This document shows, piece by piece, positions 36,196 through 45,855 of a stretch of DNA of 64,000 bases. A program made the position numbers and the translations under genes. The DNA is from Prillingera fragicola (lineage: Eukaryota > Basidiomycota > Tremellomycetes > Trichosporonales > Trichosporonaceae): positions 558,001 to 622,000 of the forward strand of contig BEDY01000010.1 in the NCBI GenBank assembly GCA_002335605.1. Direction: 5' to 3'. The notes beneath the pieces were generated by a model, which searched no databases, was not told the DNA's origin, and saw only the letters and a list, made by a program, of their open reading frames with translations. How positions within the stretch are numbered: the first letter of the stretch is position 1; each line of letters starts with the position of its first letter.

Positions 36196-37688
36196 GGTGA
36201 AGGGTGGGGGAGGGGTATGGAGGTGTTGTGGATGGAAAGTAAAAGGCGAAGAGTGATAGGTGGTTCGTGGTCACTTGAGGCCCACATCGTGCCTTAGCGA
36301 TCCAGCAACTGTGGCCCTACGACCCAACCCACCCACAGGGCCCCACTTGTGCAATATGGCTTGAAAAGCTTCCGCTAATACATTCCTGCTATCTGCTTCT
36401 AATCCGTTTACAAAATGTGCAAACCTAGCTTGAACTTTTTTATTTTTTTGGACGGCATTTAGTGCAACTTCTGCAATGTCGTCACCATCATCCGTCCATC
36501 CCCCGGCTAGGCCAGGATGGGGGTCGAGCCGCTGACCGCGAGCCGCGAGCTCCGTGGCCGAGTAAGAGTGGCGGCGTCAATGGCAGCAGCAATCGAGGCT
36601 GCTGCCGCACACACATGTCCTGGACTTGTCGCGGAGAGACGGACAAACTCGGTCCTTGGCATATGATACTCCGTATGCACATGTGCCTGCATCTGTTTCC
36701 TGGGCATCTGCGCTACGTCCATCGCTTACAGACGCATTATCAGCGACAACCATGGGGGGCAGAATTGGACCCGTAGAGCGAGGATGAGCGCCGTCGAGCG
36801 CCGCTCAGCGCCGTGAGGCTGGGCGAAGTCCTTGTTCGCTTTACCGTTACCGCGCATGGCCCGCGGGACACCGCGGAGTCGTCTCGCACCTGTCACCACA
36901 GCCCTATGAAAACTACTTGGCACGCGAATGAGATGCTGTCCACGCACGCCGCCTTCCCCAAAGCCTGTGTGCTTTTTTTTTCCTGGCAAATCTTGGGGCA
37001 TTCGCAACTCAGTGTCCGAATCGAGGAATCTCTGCCGCGTAAAGGTACCGAGAATGAACCGCTAAGGACACCGACGCAGGGAAGGAGTCTAGGTTCAGTC
37101 GCGTAGAGGTGCCACAAGCCAACACAAACAGGCGCTCGGAAACGGAGGCACCGGCTGCCATGTGGCTTTATCATGGGTCTCATTCAAGCCCGAAAGCAGG
37201 TAACCTAAGTGCAATGCAACGGGGCTGAACATATGTAGTCAGTCGCGTGAGGTGAGGCCGTCCGCAGGGCATTGGTGCTTGGAGTTGGCAGATGGATTTT
37301 GCCATCCTGTGTAGAGTTACTGGCCAACACTGAGCAGCGAGCTGGTCGCTTAGAACTAGAGACTGACCGGCAACTGTGACCACACCCGGCGCGTCGATTT
37401 CTCAGCTTACAAGTGCCACTGCAGTTGCAGGTCAAGTTGCCAAAGGTAATGGGAACTGCACCTGCACGCATGAACACTGGGCGAGTCTCCCAAGCTGCGT
37501 GATGAGGTGCAACTGACGGATGAGTTTACCGTGTTTGTTGGTCAGAGGCTACCGCTAGAGCGACCCAACGACGGAACTTTTTTTGAACCTGACGTCGACC
37601 AAGTAGGAGGTATCTGCCCCGCACCAAAGTCTCTTTATCGTCATCTTCCTTCGTCCTTTGGTCAATTCCTACCTACGCCGCCGCGACA
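36196..37688. other. Divergent intergenic region
   Basis: 1.49 kb between the zinc-cluster factor and the phosphotransferase gene. No supported gene was found. A T-rich run lies at 36438-36450 and another at 36968-36981. The last 100 bp before 37689 are pyrimidine-rich, fitting a 5' UTR. Confidence 0.5.
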
Positions 37689-39321
37689 ATGCGCATCACC
37701 AAGGCCCAGTTCACTGGTCTCGACCAGTACAAGTACTCGGGCATCGACAAGAGTGTCCTCTCCCGCCATGTGCTCACGCCTTGGTGGAACTGGCTTGTGA
37801 CGTGCTTCCCGCTCACACTCGCTCCGAACGCGGTAGGTATCGTGCGAGTGAAGCATGGCGAGGCCAGCGTCCAGAGTCAACTGGATCGCACTGGCAAAGT
37901 GATTAGACGCGTAGCACACTGCAGTGCTGCAGTGCTGCAGCTGCTACTGCATTTACGTTAGCTTGCTGGTCGCTGGTTTCGGGCTTATAGTGTGGAACGG
38001 AGCAACGCAACTGACAGACCCCAGATTACACTCCTTGGTCTTAACTTTGTCTTTATCAACGTTCTCACGCTTCTGTTCTTTGACGTGACCTACGAGGGCA
38101 AGGACCTGCCCACATGGGTCTACTTTTCGTGGGCCTTTGGATTGTTCGCATACCAGAGTGAGTGGGCCGATGGCGGGGACACACGGATGGGCCGTGTCTG
38201 GTTCTGTGTGTAGGATGCTGACCATTCAGGCATGGATGCCATCGACGGGAAGCAGGCGCGCCGTCTTGGAATGGGAAGCGCGCTTGGTGAAATGTTTGAC
38301 CACGGATGTGGTGAGTTCTCAGATGCACGCGGAGAGCAGACACTGACGTTGCGCAGACGCCATAAACACCAGTCTCGAGGTTGTTCTTGCGTGCCACGCT
38401 CTTGGTCTCAACCGCTCCTGGTGGACCATTGCTAGCGAGACGGCTACGCTCCTCAACTTCTACACCTCGACGTAAGAATCATGTCCAGTAGCCTCGCTAA
38501 CATCTAGTTGGGAGGAGTACCACACCGGCACCCTCTACCTGTCGGCCTTCTCGGGCCCTATTGAGGGTATCATCATGATTGTGGCCATCTACCTCATCAC
38601 TGCGATCCACCCTCTGCACCAGCACTTCTGGCAGCAGCCTCTCCTCTCGCTGGTGCCTGGCCACTACGGCATCGACCTCGGACAGCAGATCGACGCCCAC
38701 TTCAACCTCAAGGGTGACTGGAGCATTGCGGCTCTCCCTATCAACGTCTCGTTTATGATCTTTGGCGCCATTGGCACGTTCTCCAACATTGTCAACAGCT
38801 ACTGGAACGTTGTCCCCGCTCGCCGTCGTCAGAACAAGTCGATCATCACTCCTCTGTTCGGTCTCCTGCCGTTCTTCACCCACACGCTCATTCTTGTGGC
38901 GTGGCTGGCCTCAGAGGTCCGTGGCGGTGTCGAGCTCGTTCACGACATGCGCATCTTCCCCTTCCTTGGATACTGGGGAATGGCCGCTGCCTACCAGGTC
39001 TCGCAGCTTATCCTCGCCCACGTCACCAAGTCGCCCTTCCCTTACTGGAACGGCATGATGATTTACTCGCTCTTCGGTGCCATCGACGCCAACGCTCAGT
39101 GGCTCTTTGGCCGCCAGCCCCTGGTTCAGTCGTCGCCTACGGCAGCCAACGTCTTCATCTGCATGTCGTTCTTCGTTGCCCTGTTCAACTACGTCCGCTT
39201 CGCTCGTGAGGTCATCTGGCAGATCTGCGAGTACACCGGAATGGCCTGCTTCACTGTGCGCCGCAAGGACGCGAGTGGCAAGTGGGTGCCCATCGAGGAG
39301 TCGAAGAAGAAAAAGCAGTAG
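37689..39321 (+). CDS. Choline/ethanolamine phosphotransferase (Cpt1/Ept1)
   Basis: This ER membrane enzyme makes phosphatidylcholine or phosphatidylethanolamine from CDP-choline or CDP-ethanolamine and diacylglycerol (Kennedy pathway). Exons are 37689-37832, 38025-38157, 38230-38310, 38357-38471 and 38508-39321, totalling 1287 nt and 428 residues. The CDP-alcohol phosphotransferase signature is complete: MDAIDGKQARRLGMGSALGE followed by MFDHGCDAI, with the DG..AR........G...D...D spacing. Several hydrophobic segments follow (ITLLGLNFVFINVLTLLFF, IIMIVAIYLITAIHPL, LIYSLFG-like stretches). The C-terminus KWVPIEESKKKKQ is Lys-rich, like an ER retrieval signal. Substrate choice between choline and ethanolamine cannot be read by eye. 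Intron 1 (192 nt) is four to five times the local norm. Confidence 0.93.
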
Positions 39322-39770
39322 ATGCTGCGCGGGAGGTGTGCCCCATACCTTGGAGCTGGCTTCCACAGCCGTGCACTCGCAGCTCGGACGGCTTTTCTGA
39401 GACTGCACCAAGGCGTTATTGGGGCTTGTGGTCGCTCCGGCGGCTGCTGTCTGAAGTTTGGAGGAGAGAGAACTGGCAGTTGCTCGTCGAGTGCTGGAGA
39501 ACGATGGTGGAGAGGTTCGAGATACCGGTAGGCTCTGTCCTGCCGGTAGAAGGTGCCTGTCAAATGGGTGGAATACCCAACTTTCCGGGGTATATCTCGC
39601 ATGTGCACTCCCTAGGAGTTGAGGAAGGCATCCCATATCTTGATGCAATCTTACGACCATACGTCATGTGAGACGCCGCAGTATCAGTCACGTTGGCGCT
39701 GTGCATTTGCGACGAGCCGTTAAAATACATGCATACAGTGTGCCATGGGCCATGGCGTCTAAATGACCAT
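39322..39770. other. Convergent 3' region, phosphotransferase / RPB12
   Basis: 449 bp between two converging stops, with no supported gene. Confidence 0.45.
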
Positions 39771-40254
39771 CTAGCGCGCCTCGAACTGGACCTGGGTTTG
39801 TCAGCTTCTCCACGATCGTTGGCAGTCGTTTTCGGTCTGAGTCCCTTCCTCCTCGCCCATGGTTGATCACTTACAACTGCTCCGTCAGCATTGTCCCATC
39901 AACCGAGCGCAAGGCCGTGCACGCCAGCTCCACATAGCGAGACTCACTCTTGTGTGTCCTGGGCTTGTACATGACACGGTGGCCGCACTCGCGGCAACGG
40001 ATAAGCTCGCCCATCTTGATGAGGGTCTTGGCACCGCAGTCTAAGGTATTGTTAGCATTTTGGCATCTTTCAGTCGCCTCATTTCTGCAGCAACAGCTTC
40101 ACGCAAGCGTCATGACAAGTTGCCGACGCCGACTATGATTCAGCTAACGGTACTCACCACCGCAGAGGTACTCGCTGGCGTCCGAGGCCTTGGGGGTCTG
40201 GCGGGGAGGAATGTGGCTCTCGTCCGGGCGCGACGACTGGTAGTTGCTCGACAT
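39771..40254 (-). CDS. RPB12: RNA polymerase I/II/III common subunit Rpb12 (ABC10-alpha)
   Basis: This small zinc-binding subunit is shared by all three nuclear RNA polymerases. The model is 70 residues, equal to yeast Rpc10. Exons (minus) are 40158-40254, 39948-40040, 39875-39876 and 39771-39791 (213 nt). Zinc ligands are Cys31 and Cys34 (YLCGDCGAKT) and Cys48 and Cys51 (IRCRECGHRVMY). The conserved C-terminus RTxxxVQFEAR is met only if a 2-nt exon (TT on the coding strand) joins AAG-A to GTCCAG, giving THKIVQFEAR. Skipping the 2-nt exon loses the VQFEAR frame. Using the GTAAGT donor next to it without skipping gives an unrelated tail. The gene is divergent from the L1-domain gene with 228 bp between starts. 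Confidence 0.9.
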
Positions 40255-40482
40255 TGTGACTGTTGTTGATGGACCAGAAGAGGTTTACAAGAATCTTTGA
40301 TCGAGGTGAGGTGCATGTTCCATGTCTCGATGGTGGCAAATACTTCCGCCACCTCAGCATTTATGACGTGTGATAGTGATTTGCACACTATCAGCCCTCC
40401 AAAAGTTGTGTCTCCTCCACCAACGCGGAAATCTTCAAGGCCGTCAACGGTAGTGCTACACAACCTCAACCGTCCAACAGCC
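40255..40482. promoter_or_regulatory. Divergent promoter, RPB12 / L1-domain gene
   Basis: 228 bp shared between a polymerase subunit gene and a nucleolar gene, which suggests co-regulation with growth. No ribosome-biogenesis motif such as PAC or RRPE could be confidently identified by eye. Confidence 0.45.
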
Positions 40483-41926
40483 ATGCCGCCCACCAAGAAA
40501 TCCAAGACTGCGGCTGCCAAGGCGAACAAGGCGCCTGTTGACGCCGCTCCTTCGGGCTCGCTTCCCGCCGACTTCAACAAGGCTCAGGCCAAGAAGGCCG
40601 TTACCGCCTTGCTCGCTCACCAGGCCAAGGTGACCGCCGAGCGCGAGGAGACTGAGCTTATCACCCGTGACGAGCACGTTTGGTTGAGCATCAACACCAA
40701 GACTGGAAGCACGAGGAAAAAGCTCATGCCCGTCAAGATGTGAGTCTTGTCGCAGACGTGCTGCTTAGCTGTATGATAGGCCAAGTTGCTAACACTTCCC
40801 AGTCAGCTCCCTAACCCTCCTCTTCCCCCTCCCCCTGCCACTTCCGTCTGCCTCATCTCAAAGGACCCTCAGCGCGAGTACAAGGACCTCCTCGAGTCGC
40901 ACGACATCAAGTTTATCTCTCGTGTCGTCGGTGTTGACAAGCTCAAGGGCAAGTTCAAGCCCTTTGAGCCCCGCCGCCAGCTGCGCAACGACCACGAGCT
41001 GTTCCTTTGCGACGACCGTGTTCTCCCCCTGATGCCCAAGCTTCTGGGCAAGATGTTCTTTGAGGCCAAGAAGCAGCCCATCCCGGTCAACCTCCTCCGC
41101 AAGGACCTCAAGGCCGAGCTTGGACGGGCAATCTCGTGCACATACTTCCACCCCAGCACCGGAACCTCGCAGTGAGTACTTGCCAGTCTGCCGACTGGAA
41201 CCGTGTCACATCATCTTCTCCCCCCCACCGCTACCCAAATAGACAGTGCCGCCTTCTCCTTCCATGAGAATTGGCGGCGATCCGGTCAGCGAACAGCAAA
41301 TCCAGCATCACATTTAGAACTTGCTCGCCCTTCCCTTCAATGCCGCCGGCCTCCGGGGCGGTGGGCGCCGACTCCCTTTGCTGGCTCCTTCTGAGCAGCG
41401 AAATGTCGGTGTGGGTAGTGGGTGAGGAGGTGTCATATTGGTGCTACATTATCCCATTCAACGACACGTTTCAGTTGGCCAAACTCTTGCGGCTGTTGCT
41501 AACGTCGTCAGCTCGGTCAGGATAGCTACTCCCGGCGTGACCACCGCTGAGCAGACGCTCGCCAACCTTGTCACTGCCGTCCCCGCCGCCGTCGCCCTCA
41601 TCCCTGGAGGATGGGAGAACGTGCTCTCGATCGGCATCAAGACTAGCTCGTCGGTTCTCCTCCCCGTCTGGAACGCCAAGCTCGAGGGACGTTTCGGCGC
41701 CGAGGGCGCATCGGCCGGTATGGAGGTTGAGGAGGTCGAGGTCGAGGCACCAAAGGTCGCGGAGGCTGCTGCCCCCAAGAAGGCGGCTGCCAAGGAGGGC
41801 AAGAAGGCGGCTGCTGCTCCTCCCGCAAAGAAGAAGACTTCGACTATCGGTTCGGGCGCAAAGTCGGCCAAGGTGGCGGCTGTGGGCAAGACGAGTGGCA
41901 AGGCGGGCAAGGCCAAGGCCAAGTAG
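40483..41926 (+). CDS. Ribosomal L1-domain nucleolar protein (Utp30/Cic1/RSL1D1 type)
   Basis: This is a ribosome-biogenesis factor that uses an L1 fold to bind pre-rRNA. Exons are 40483-40739, 40803-41171 and 41512-41926, totalling 1041 nt and 346 residues. The N-terminus is Lys/Ala-rich. The L1 domain spans about residues 30-275: FNKAQAKKAVTALLAHQAK, then ISKDPQREYKDLLESHDIKF and DRVLPLMPKLLGKMFFEAKK. It continues with GRAISCTYFHPSTGTSHSVR and VTTAEQTLANLVTAVPA. The tail is Ala/Lys-rich and typical of nucleolar proteins. The join TGTSH-SVRIATPG fixes the 340-nt intron (41172-41511). Cic1 and Utp30 cannot be separated by eye. Confidence 0.87.
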
Positions 41927-42001
41927 GCGACTTAGATACCCTGGGTTTTATAGATTGTGTTATGTATGCCATACCATCTACGAGTACATTTACACTGATG
42001 C

Positions 42002-43360
42002 CTACACGCGCTTACGCCCGAGACCACCGCCACGGCGGCCAGCAGCCATGCGCTTCTTCATTGCCTCGCGGCGTTTCTCCGCCTCTGCCTCCTCTTCCTC
42101 CTCCTCTTCGCGCTTGCTCTTCTTCTTCTTCTTCTTTTTCTGCGTGGGCATCAACGGGTCCTGCGTCGACGTCGGCGCGTCAAACGCCGACGACGACGGT
42201 ACAGCGTCCGAGTCCATCTGCGTAGCTGATGGCGGTGCGCGAGGCGGAGACGATGACGGGGGGCGCACCGCCGAGGCAGTCTCCGGTACCAGCTCGCGGT
42301 GCGGGGGGGCTGGGGACGTAGCCTCGCTCGTGCCCTCGAGCTGGGGGCCGTCGGACGGCGGGAATATTCCAGCCGCATAATCGTACACCTTGTTGCGCTT
42401 GGCGGCGGGTGTGGGGGACGACGGCGGGATCATTGGTATATTCGCCAGAGTCTGGCTTGCGCGAGACGGCGTCCGTGGGCGGGCCAGTGGAGTGGCTTCC
42501 GGCGACTTTGTCCGGGGTGGGGTGACGGCTGGCTTGCCCTTTGGTGTAGGTGACGCCGTGGGGTCCCGAGATGCCGCGCGGGGTGCTGGTGTTGCTCTGC
42601 TGGAGGCAGGGGGCGGAGCTCCCGAGATACGACGGAATGCGCGAGCTACGCCAGAGTCGGACACGACGGCTCCCACGGCGTTGACAGCGCTGGATGAGCG
42701 GGGCAGGTCGACGCCGCGGTCTTGCGCGATCAGAGCCGCGAAGGGCGCGAGGAGGTGCTTGGCCATGAAGACCAGCGGCTGTCGACCTCTGAGTTCTCTG
42801 GGTTGTCAGTTTCATCCACCCTCTGGAGCGTACGTCATGTTGAACAGCCAGGAGAAGGACTGGTTCTGAAGGAGGAAGACAGCATCCTGCGCGTCAGCAA
42901 GCTACGGTGCGATACTCACAAAGTAGTCGTCTTCCTCGGTCTGCACCACTGACGACCCCCAACGGGCGTCGAAAATATCAACCAAAGACTTGAGCGTCTC
43001 GTCTGTTCGTCGCTGCAGCTCCTCGGGGGCCAACTGGCTTACCGCCTCTACGGCGGCTTCGTCCCCATCGCGGCCCGCTACCTGCCCCAGGCGAGTGGGC
43101 ACTGACGGTGCCGTCAGAGCCTCAAAGTATACTGTCTCCAGATCCGTGGCCACAAAAAGGTAGCCTGCTCTCTCCGGGTGCGGGGCGTATTTCTGATATC
43201 AGCTGCAGGTCGTCGCCCACGCTCACGAAGAGGTAGGTGCGGCCGTTGCCGGCTGATTTCGAGACCCATGGTGCTTTGCTTAGCGCGTCGTCGTAACGCT
43301 GTAGATGTTAGTGAGATAGACTGTTAGACGTCTGGTGCGCACCTCGTTGTACATCGACAT
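42002..43360 (-). CDS. NEJ1: Non-homologous end-joining factor XLF/Nej1
   Basis: XLF pairs with the XRCC4/Lif1-ligase IV complex to bridge and join double-strand breaks. Exons (minus) are 43343-43360, 43227-43298, 42920-43192, 42834-42886 and 42002-42788, totalling 1203 nt and 400 residues. The head domain is recognisable by pattern: APWVSKSAGNGRTYLFKYAP, then GYLFVATDLETVYFEALTAP, DAVFLLQNQSFSWLFNMTGR and QPLVFMAKHLLAPFAALI. This is the YLF..TDL..V..E and SF.W.F layout of XLF. The C-terminal half is disordered and Pro/Ser-rich. It ends in a Lys tract, a Glu/Ala tract and a basic end (RRGGGLGRKRV), in the place where XLF proteins carry a Ku-binding basic motif. Two introns are only 33 and 34 nt. 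Confidence 0.8.
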
Positions 43361-45114
43361 GCTGGCGAGTAATGTGAGCGACGATGAGGTAGTTTGTTTG
43401 GTTCGACAGCAAGATGGGACTGTGACGTTGAGGTCTGGTCATGTTTGCTTCCGTCTACCTCGAGTCTTCTTGAGCGTGGCATGGTGTAATGTTTCTGCCC
43501 TCCGATACGCGGTTCAGCGGCCTGAATCTTGCTTTGCTTGACGGGTGTGGGATAATCAATGGTGGATACTCTACAGTTTGGCTGGTATTGGACCAGGAGA
43601 AGCCCGTGGGGAAGATGGCGCTTAAGAGTCTCCGAGATCAGAGAGCATGACCTTATCTCTCGTGAGTCAGACATTCTAACATGGAACTGCTGGGACAGCA
43701 GCAGTGCTGTCGCCACACTGGACTTTCACCGCTGACTGGCAAGCAAGGGAATGAAAGGAAGGAGTCGACGCAAGCATGGGCTCGCAGCCGTAGTGCATCG
43801 TTCATTCACATGAATAAATTTAATAATTAACGTCACAGCCACACAACTTGTCTACGGTCTAGACGACAGGACGGTTGGCGGTCCTCTTAAAGAGAAGCGT
43901 GCCGGCCTCCTTGTGGATACCCAGAGTGTGAACTGCCTTCTCAAGATCATGAATGGTGATGAGATGCTCTCAACACTTCAGTGCCTTTACAGCGACAGGA
44001 ACTGGCGACATTGGCAATGTGACCGATTCCGTGGCAAGCAGCGATTCCTGCAGCACAGGACTGGCACAGTAACTTCGGGGCGGCTGCCGTCAGCGAACAC
44101 ATTGATGGCTCGGGAAATCCGCAGGACAACGTTTTCGGTCTCATACGACGGTCGAGGCATGGTGAGTATGAGCCATTGGGAGTAGTCAGTCCCTGCAACA
44201 TGACCAGACAGTTGGTTCAAGGCAGCGATCCTTTGACAACAGTACGACGCAACGAATGACACGATAGTAACAGCTACACACATTTGTGCCCTCCGCATCA
44301 TCCGCCTCCCACCTTGGTCAACTGTTTCGGCCTTACACTAGGGCAGCCACCAAAGACTGACATGCACCACCACGGCGCGCCACACACGCAGCAGTGGCGA
44401 GACGAACGGCCAACTGGAGACTCCATTCCTCTCCGCCATGCAGCGCGTCGACGCGTCTGCGGCGGGACGTAGGGCAGCTCTGCCCCTCTGCTCTGCCTGC
44501 AAGCGATCAGGAAAAGTTTTGCCATACCAGGCACGCGGCAGATTCCCCGGTGGCCACTTCGGGCAAAAGGGTGATTCCTCTGGTCGTGCGCGGTGCCCAG
44601 ATGCTATGGGGGAGAGGATGGGGCAGAGGAGGACGGGCGGAGTACGCGGAGTACGATGTTCGGCCGCCACAGGGCAGCAGCACCGGCCGCTCAACTTGGC
44701 AGGTCTGTCGTTTGTTTTCAGATTTCAGTGACCCACACTAGTCATGGAGCAGCCCACGGCCGCCGTCGAGCTATGCGGCATGCAACGGGGGAGGTCAAAC
44801 TACTTTGTGAGCGGGGTACGGGGCCTGCCTGCGTGCTGCGCGCGGCGCTGGCTTGGGTGTTGTGCATGCGACGGACTTGATGGGGGAGCATTTCACTGTA
44901 GCGGCCGTGAAGCGGTCGGGCATCGGGCACATTTTGGCATTTTACCACTCCACCGATTTCAACCACGCATCCATCTCAGTGTTATCCATTCCACTCCTCC
45001 GCATACCCAGTCGTCGTCGCGACCACGCAAGCCCACCCCTCGACCTAATAACCCCTGCTGCATTCATCTCGGAACCACACATCCCTGCATTCCCAACCCC
45101 ATCCACTCTCCACA
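43361..45114. other. Intergenic region with a possible gene relic
   Basis: 1.75 kb upstream of XLF and of the small membrane protein. Apart from the possible relic at 43859-44160, nothing coding could be supported. An AT-rich patch (43811-43831) lies just downstream of that relic on the minus strand and could be a poly(A) region. Confidence 0.4.
43859..44160 (-). pseudogene. Possible broken or mis-spliced unknown gene
   Basis: I do not recognise this. Three protein-like stretches lie in order on the minus strand but in two frames. The first starts at ATG 44160 (MPRPSYETENVVLRISRAIN, then VFADGSRPEVTVPV). The second, in another frame, reads LQESLLATESVTLPMSPVPV then AVKALK. The third is the end, EHLITIHDLEKAVHTLGIHK then EAGTLLFKRTANRPVV and a stop at 43859. 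The second and third share a frame interrupted by one TGA (43970-43972). No GT-AG intron of plausible length joins the pieces. The ending recalls C-termini of GroES-like dehydrogenases, but that is only an impression. It may be a decayed gene, a sequencing error, or chance. Confidence 0.25.
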
Positions 45115-45459
45115 ATGGCCACCCAGACCGCCTCCCCCATCGAGCTGCCGCCTCCCCAGCCCACGCTCGGGCTGCGCTTCACCATCTCGGCCGCGTTCGC
45201 ATCCTGCGCCATTGGCCTGTTGCCATTCTTCCTCATCGGCCTCCTCGTGCGCTTCCTCATCCACCCCTTCAACATGTTTTACGACTGGTACTCGACCTCG
45301 AAGAAACACCGCCGCCCCCGCCAGAACCGCAACGCAGCAGGCGCAGCTCCCGTCCCCGCCGCCCTCGCCGTCGCGCCCCCCACTGGCCGCCGCACCCCGC
45401 CGCAGGCGCACGTCAGCCCTGCAAAGCAGCACAGCAACGAGTGGCGCCAGCGCGCATAG
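45115..45459 (+). CDS. Small single-pass membrane protein, function unknown
   Basis: A 114-residue intronless ORF with a favourable start context (CACAATGGCC). After a Pro-rich N-terminus (about 17 residues) comes one strong hydrophobic segment, residues about 19-50 (FTISAAFASCAIGLLPFFLI, then GLLVRFLIHPFNMF). A basic, disordered tail follows (KKHRRPRQNRN, then Ala/Pro-rich, ending NEWRQRA). I do not recognise the family. The preceding 120 bp are C-rich and A-poor, like 5' UTRs elsewhere in the window, which supports it as a real gene. Confidence 0.6.
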   Translation: MATQTASPIELPPPQPTLGLRFTISAAFASCAIGLLPFFLIGLLVRFLIHPFNMFYDWYSTSKKHRRPRQNRNAAGAAPVPAALAVAPPTGRRTPPQAHVSPAKQHSNEWRQRA

Positions 45460-45855
45460 GCTCGTCACTTGCAACTGTGCTTGTCGACTTGGGCAAACGG
45501 TGGTAACGCTCGGCACGGTCTAGTAGGCGCGTACCCGCACCCAAGCCACAAACCCACGATAGAGACCTCGCGCGGCGCTCGTGCATACCCAACCCGGCAG
45601 GCTTATACCCTCGCGCACATACCCCATACTGTACGCCTCTGGCGACCGTGTAAACCGTTAATACGATAGATAGACCTGTGACATGTGACACCATGTACTA
45701 GGGACTGTGCTCATTTCTGACGTTGTTCAGTACAAGTGCGACTCTGCAACCAAGTGTCGTCAAAATCCATGCCATGAGATGCTGAAATGATTACGGTAAA
45801 ACCCGTCCGTCTACCCCCTTCTACCTCTCTACCTCACTTCACAAACTCTCCCCGG
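45460..45855. other. Convergent 3' region
   Basis: 396 bp between the small membrane protein and the HMG-CoA reductase stop. No gene is seen. Confidence 0.45.

Noticed and set aside
28158..37688. Iron or secondary-metabolite gene cluster around the siderophore transporter
   Set aside because: Neighbours (CreA, YCII protein, Zn2Cys6 factor, phosphotransferase) include no siderophore biosynthesis enzyme.
39875..39879. 5-nt instead of 2-nt exon in RPB12 (GAG acceptor)
   Set aside because: Also in frame, but it adds a residue to an invariant C-terminus and puts the acceptor too close to the branch sequence.
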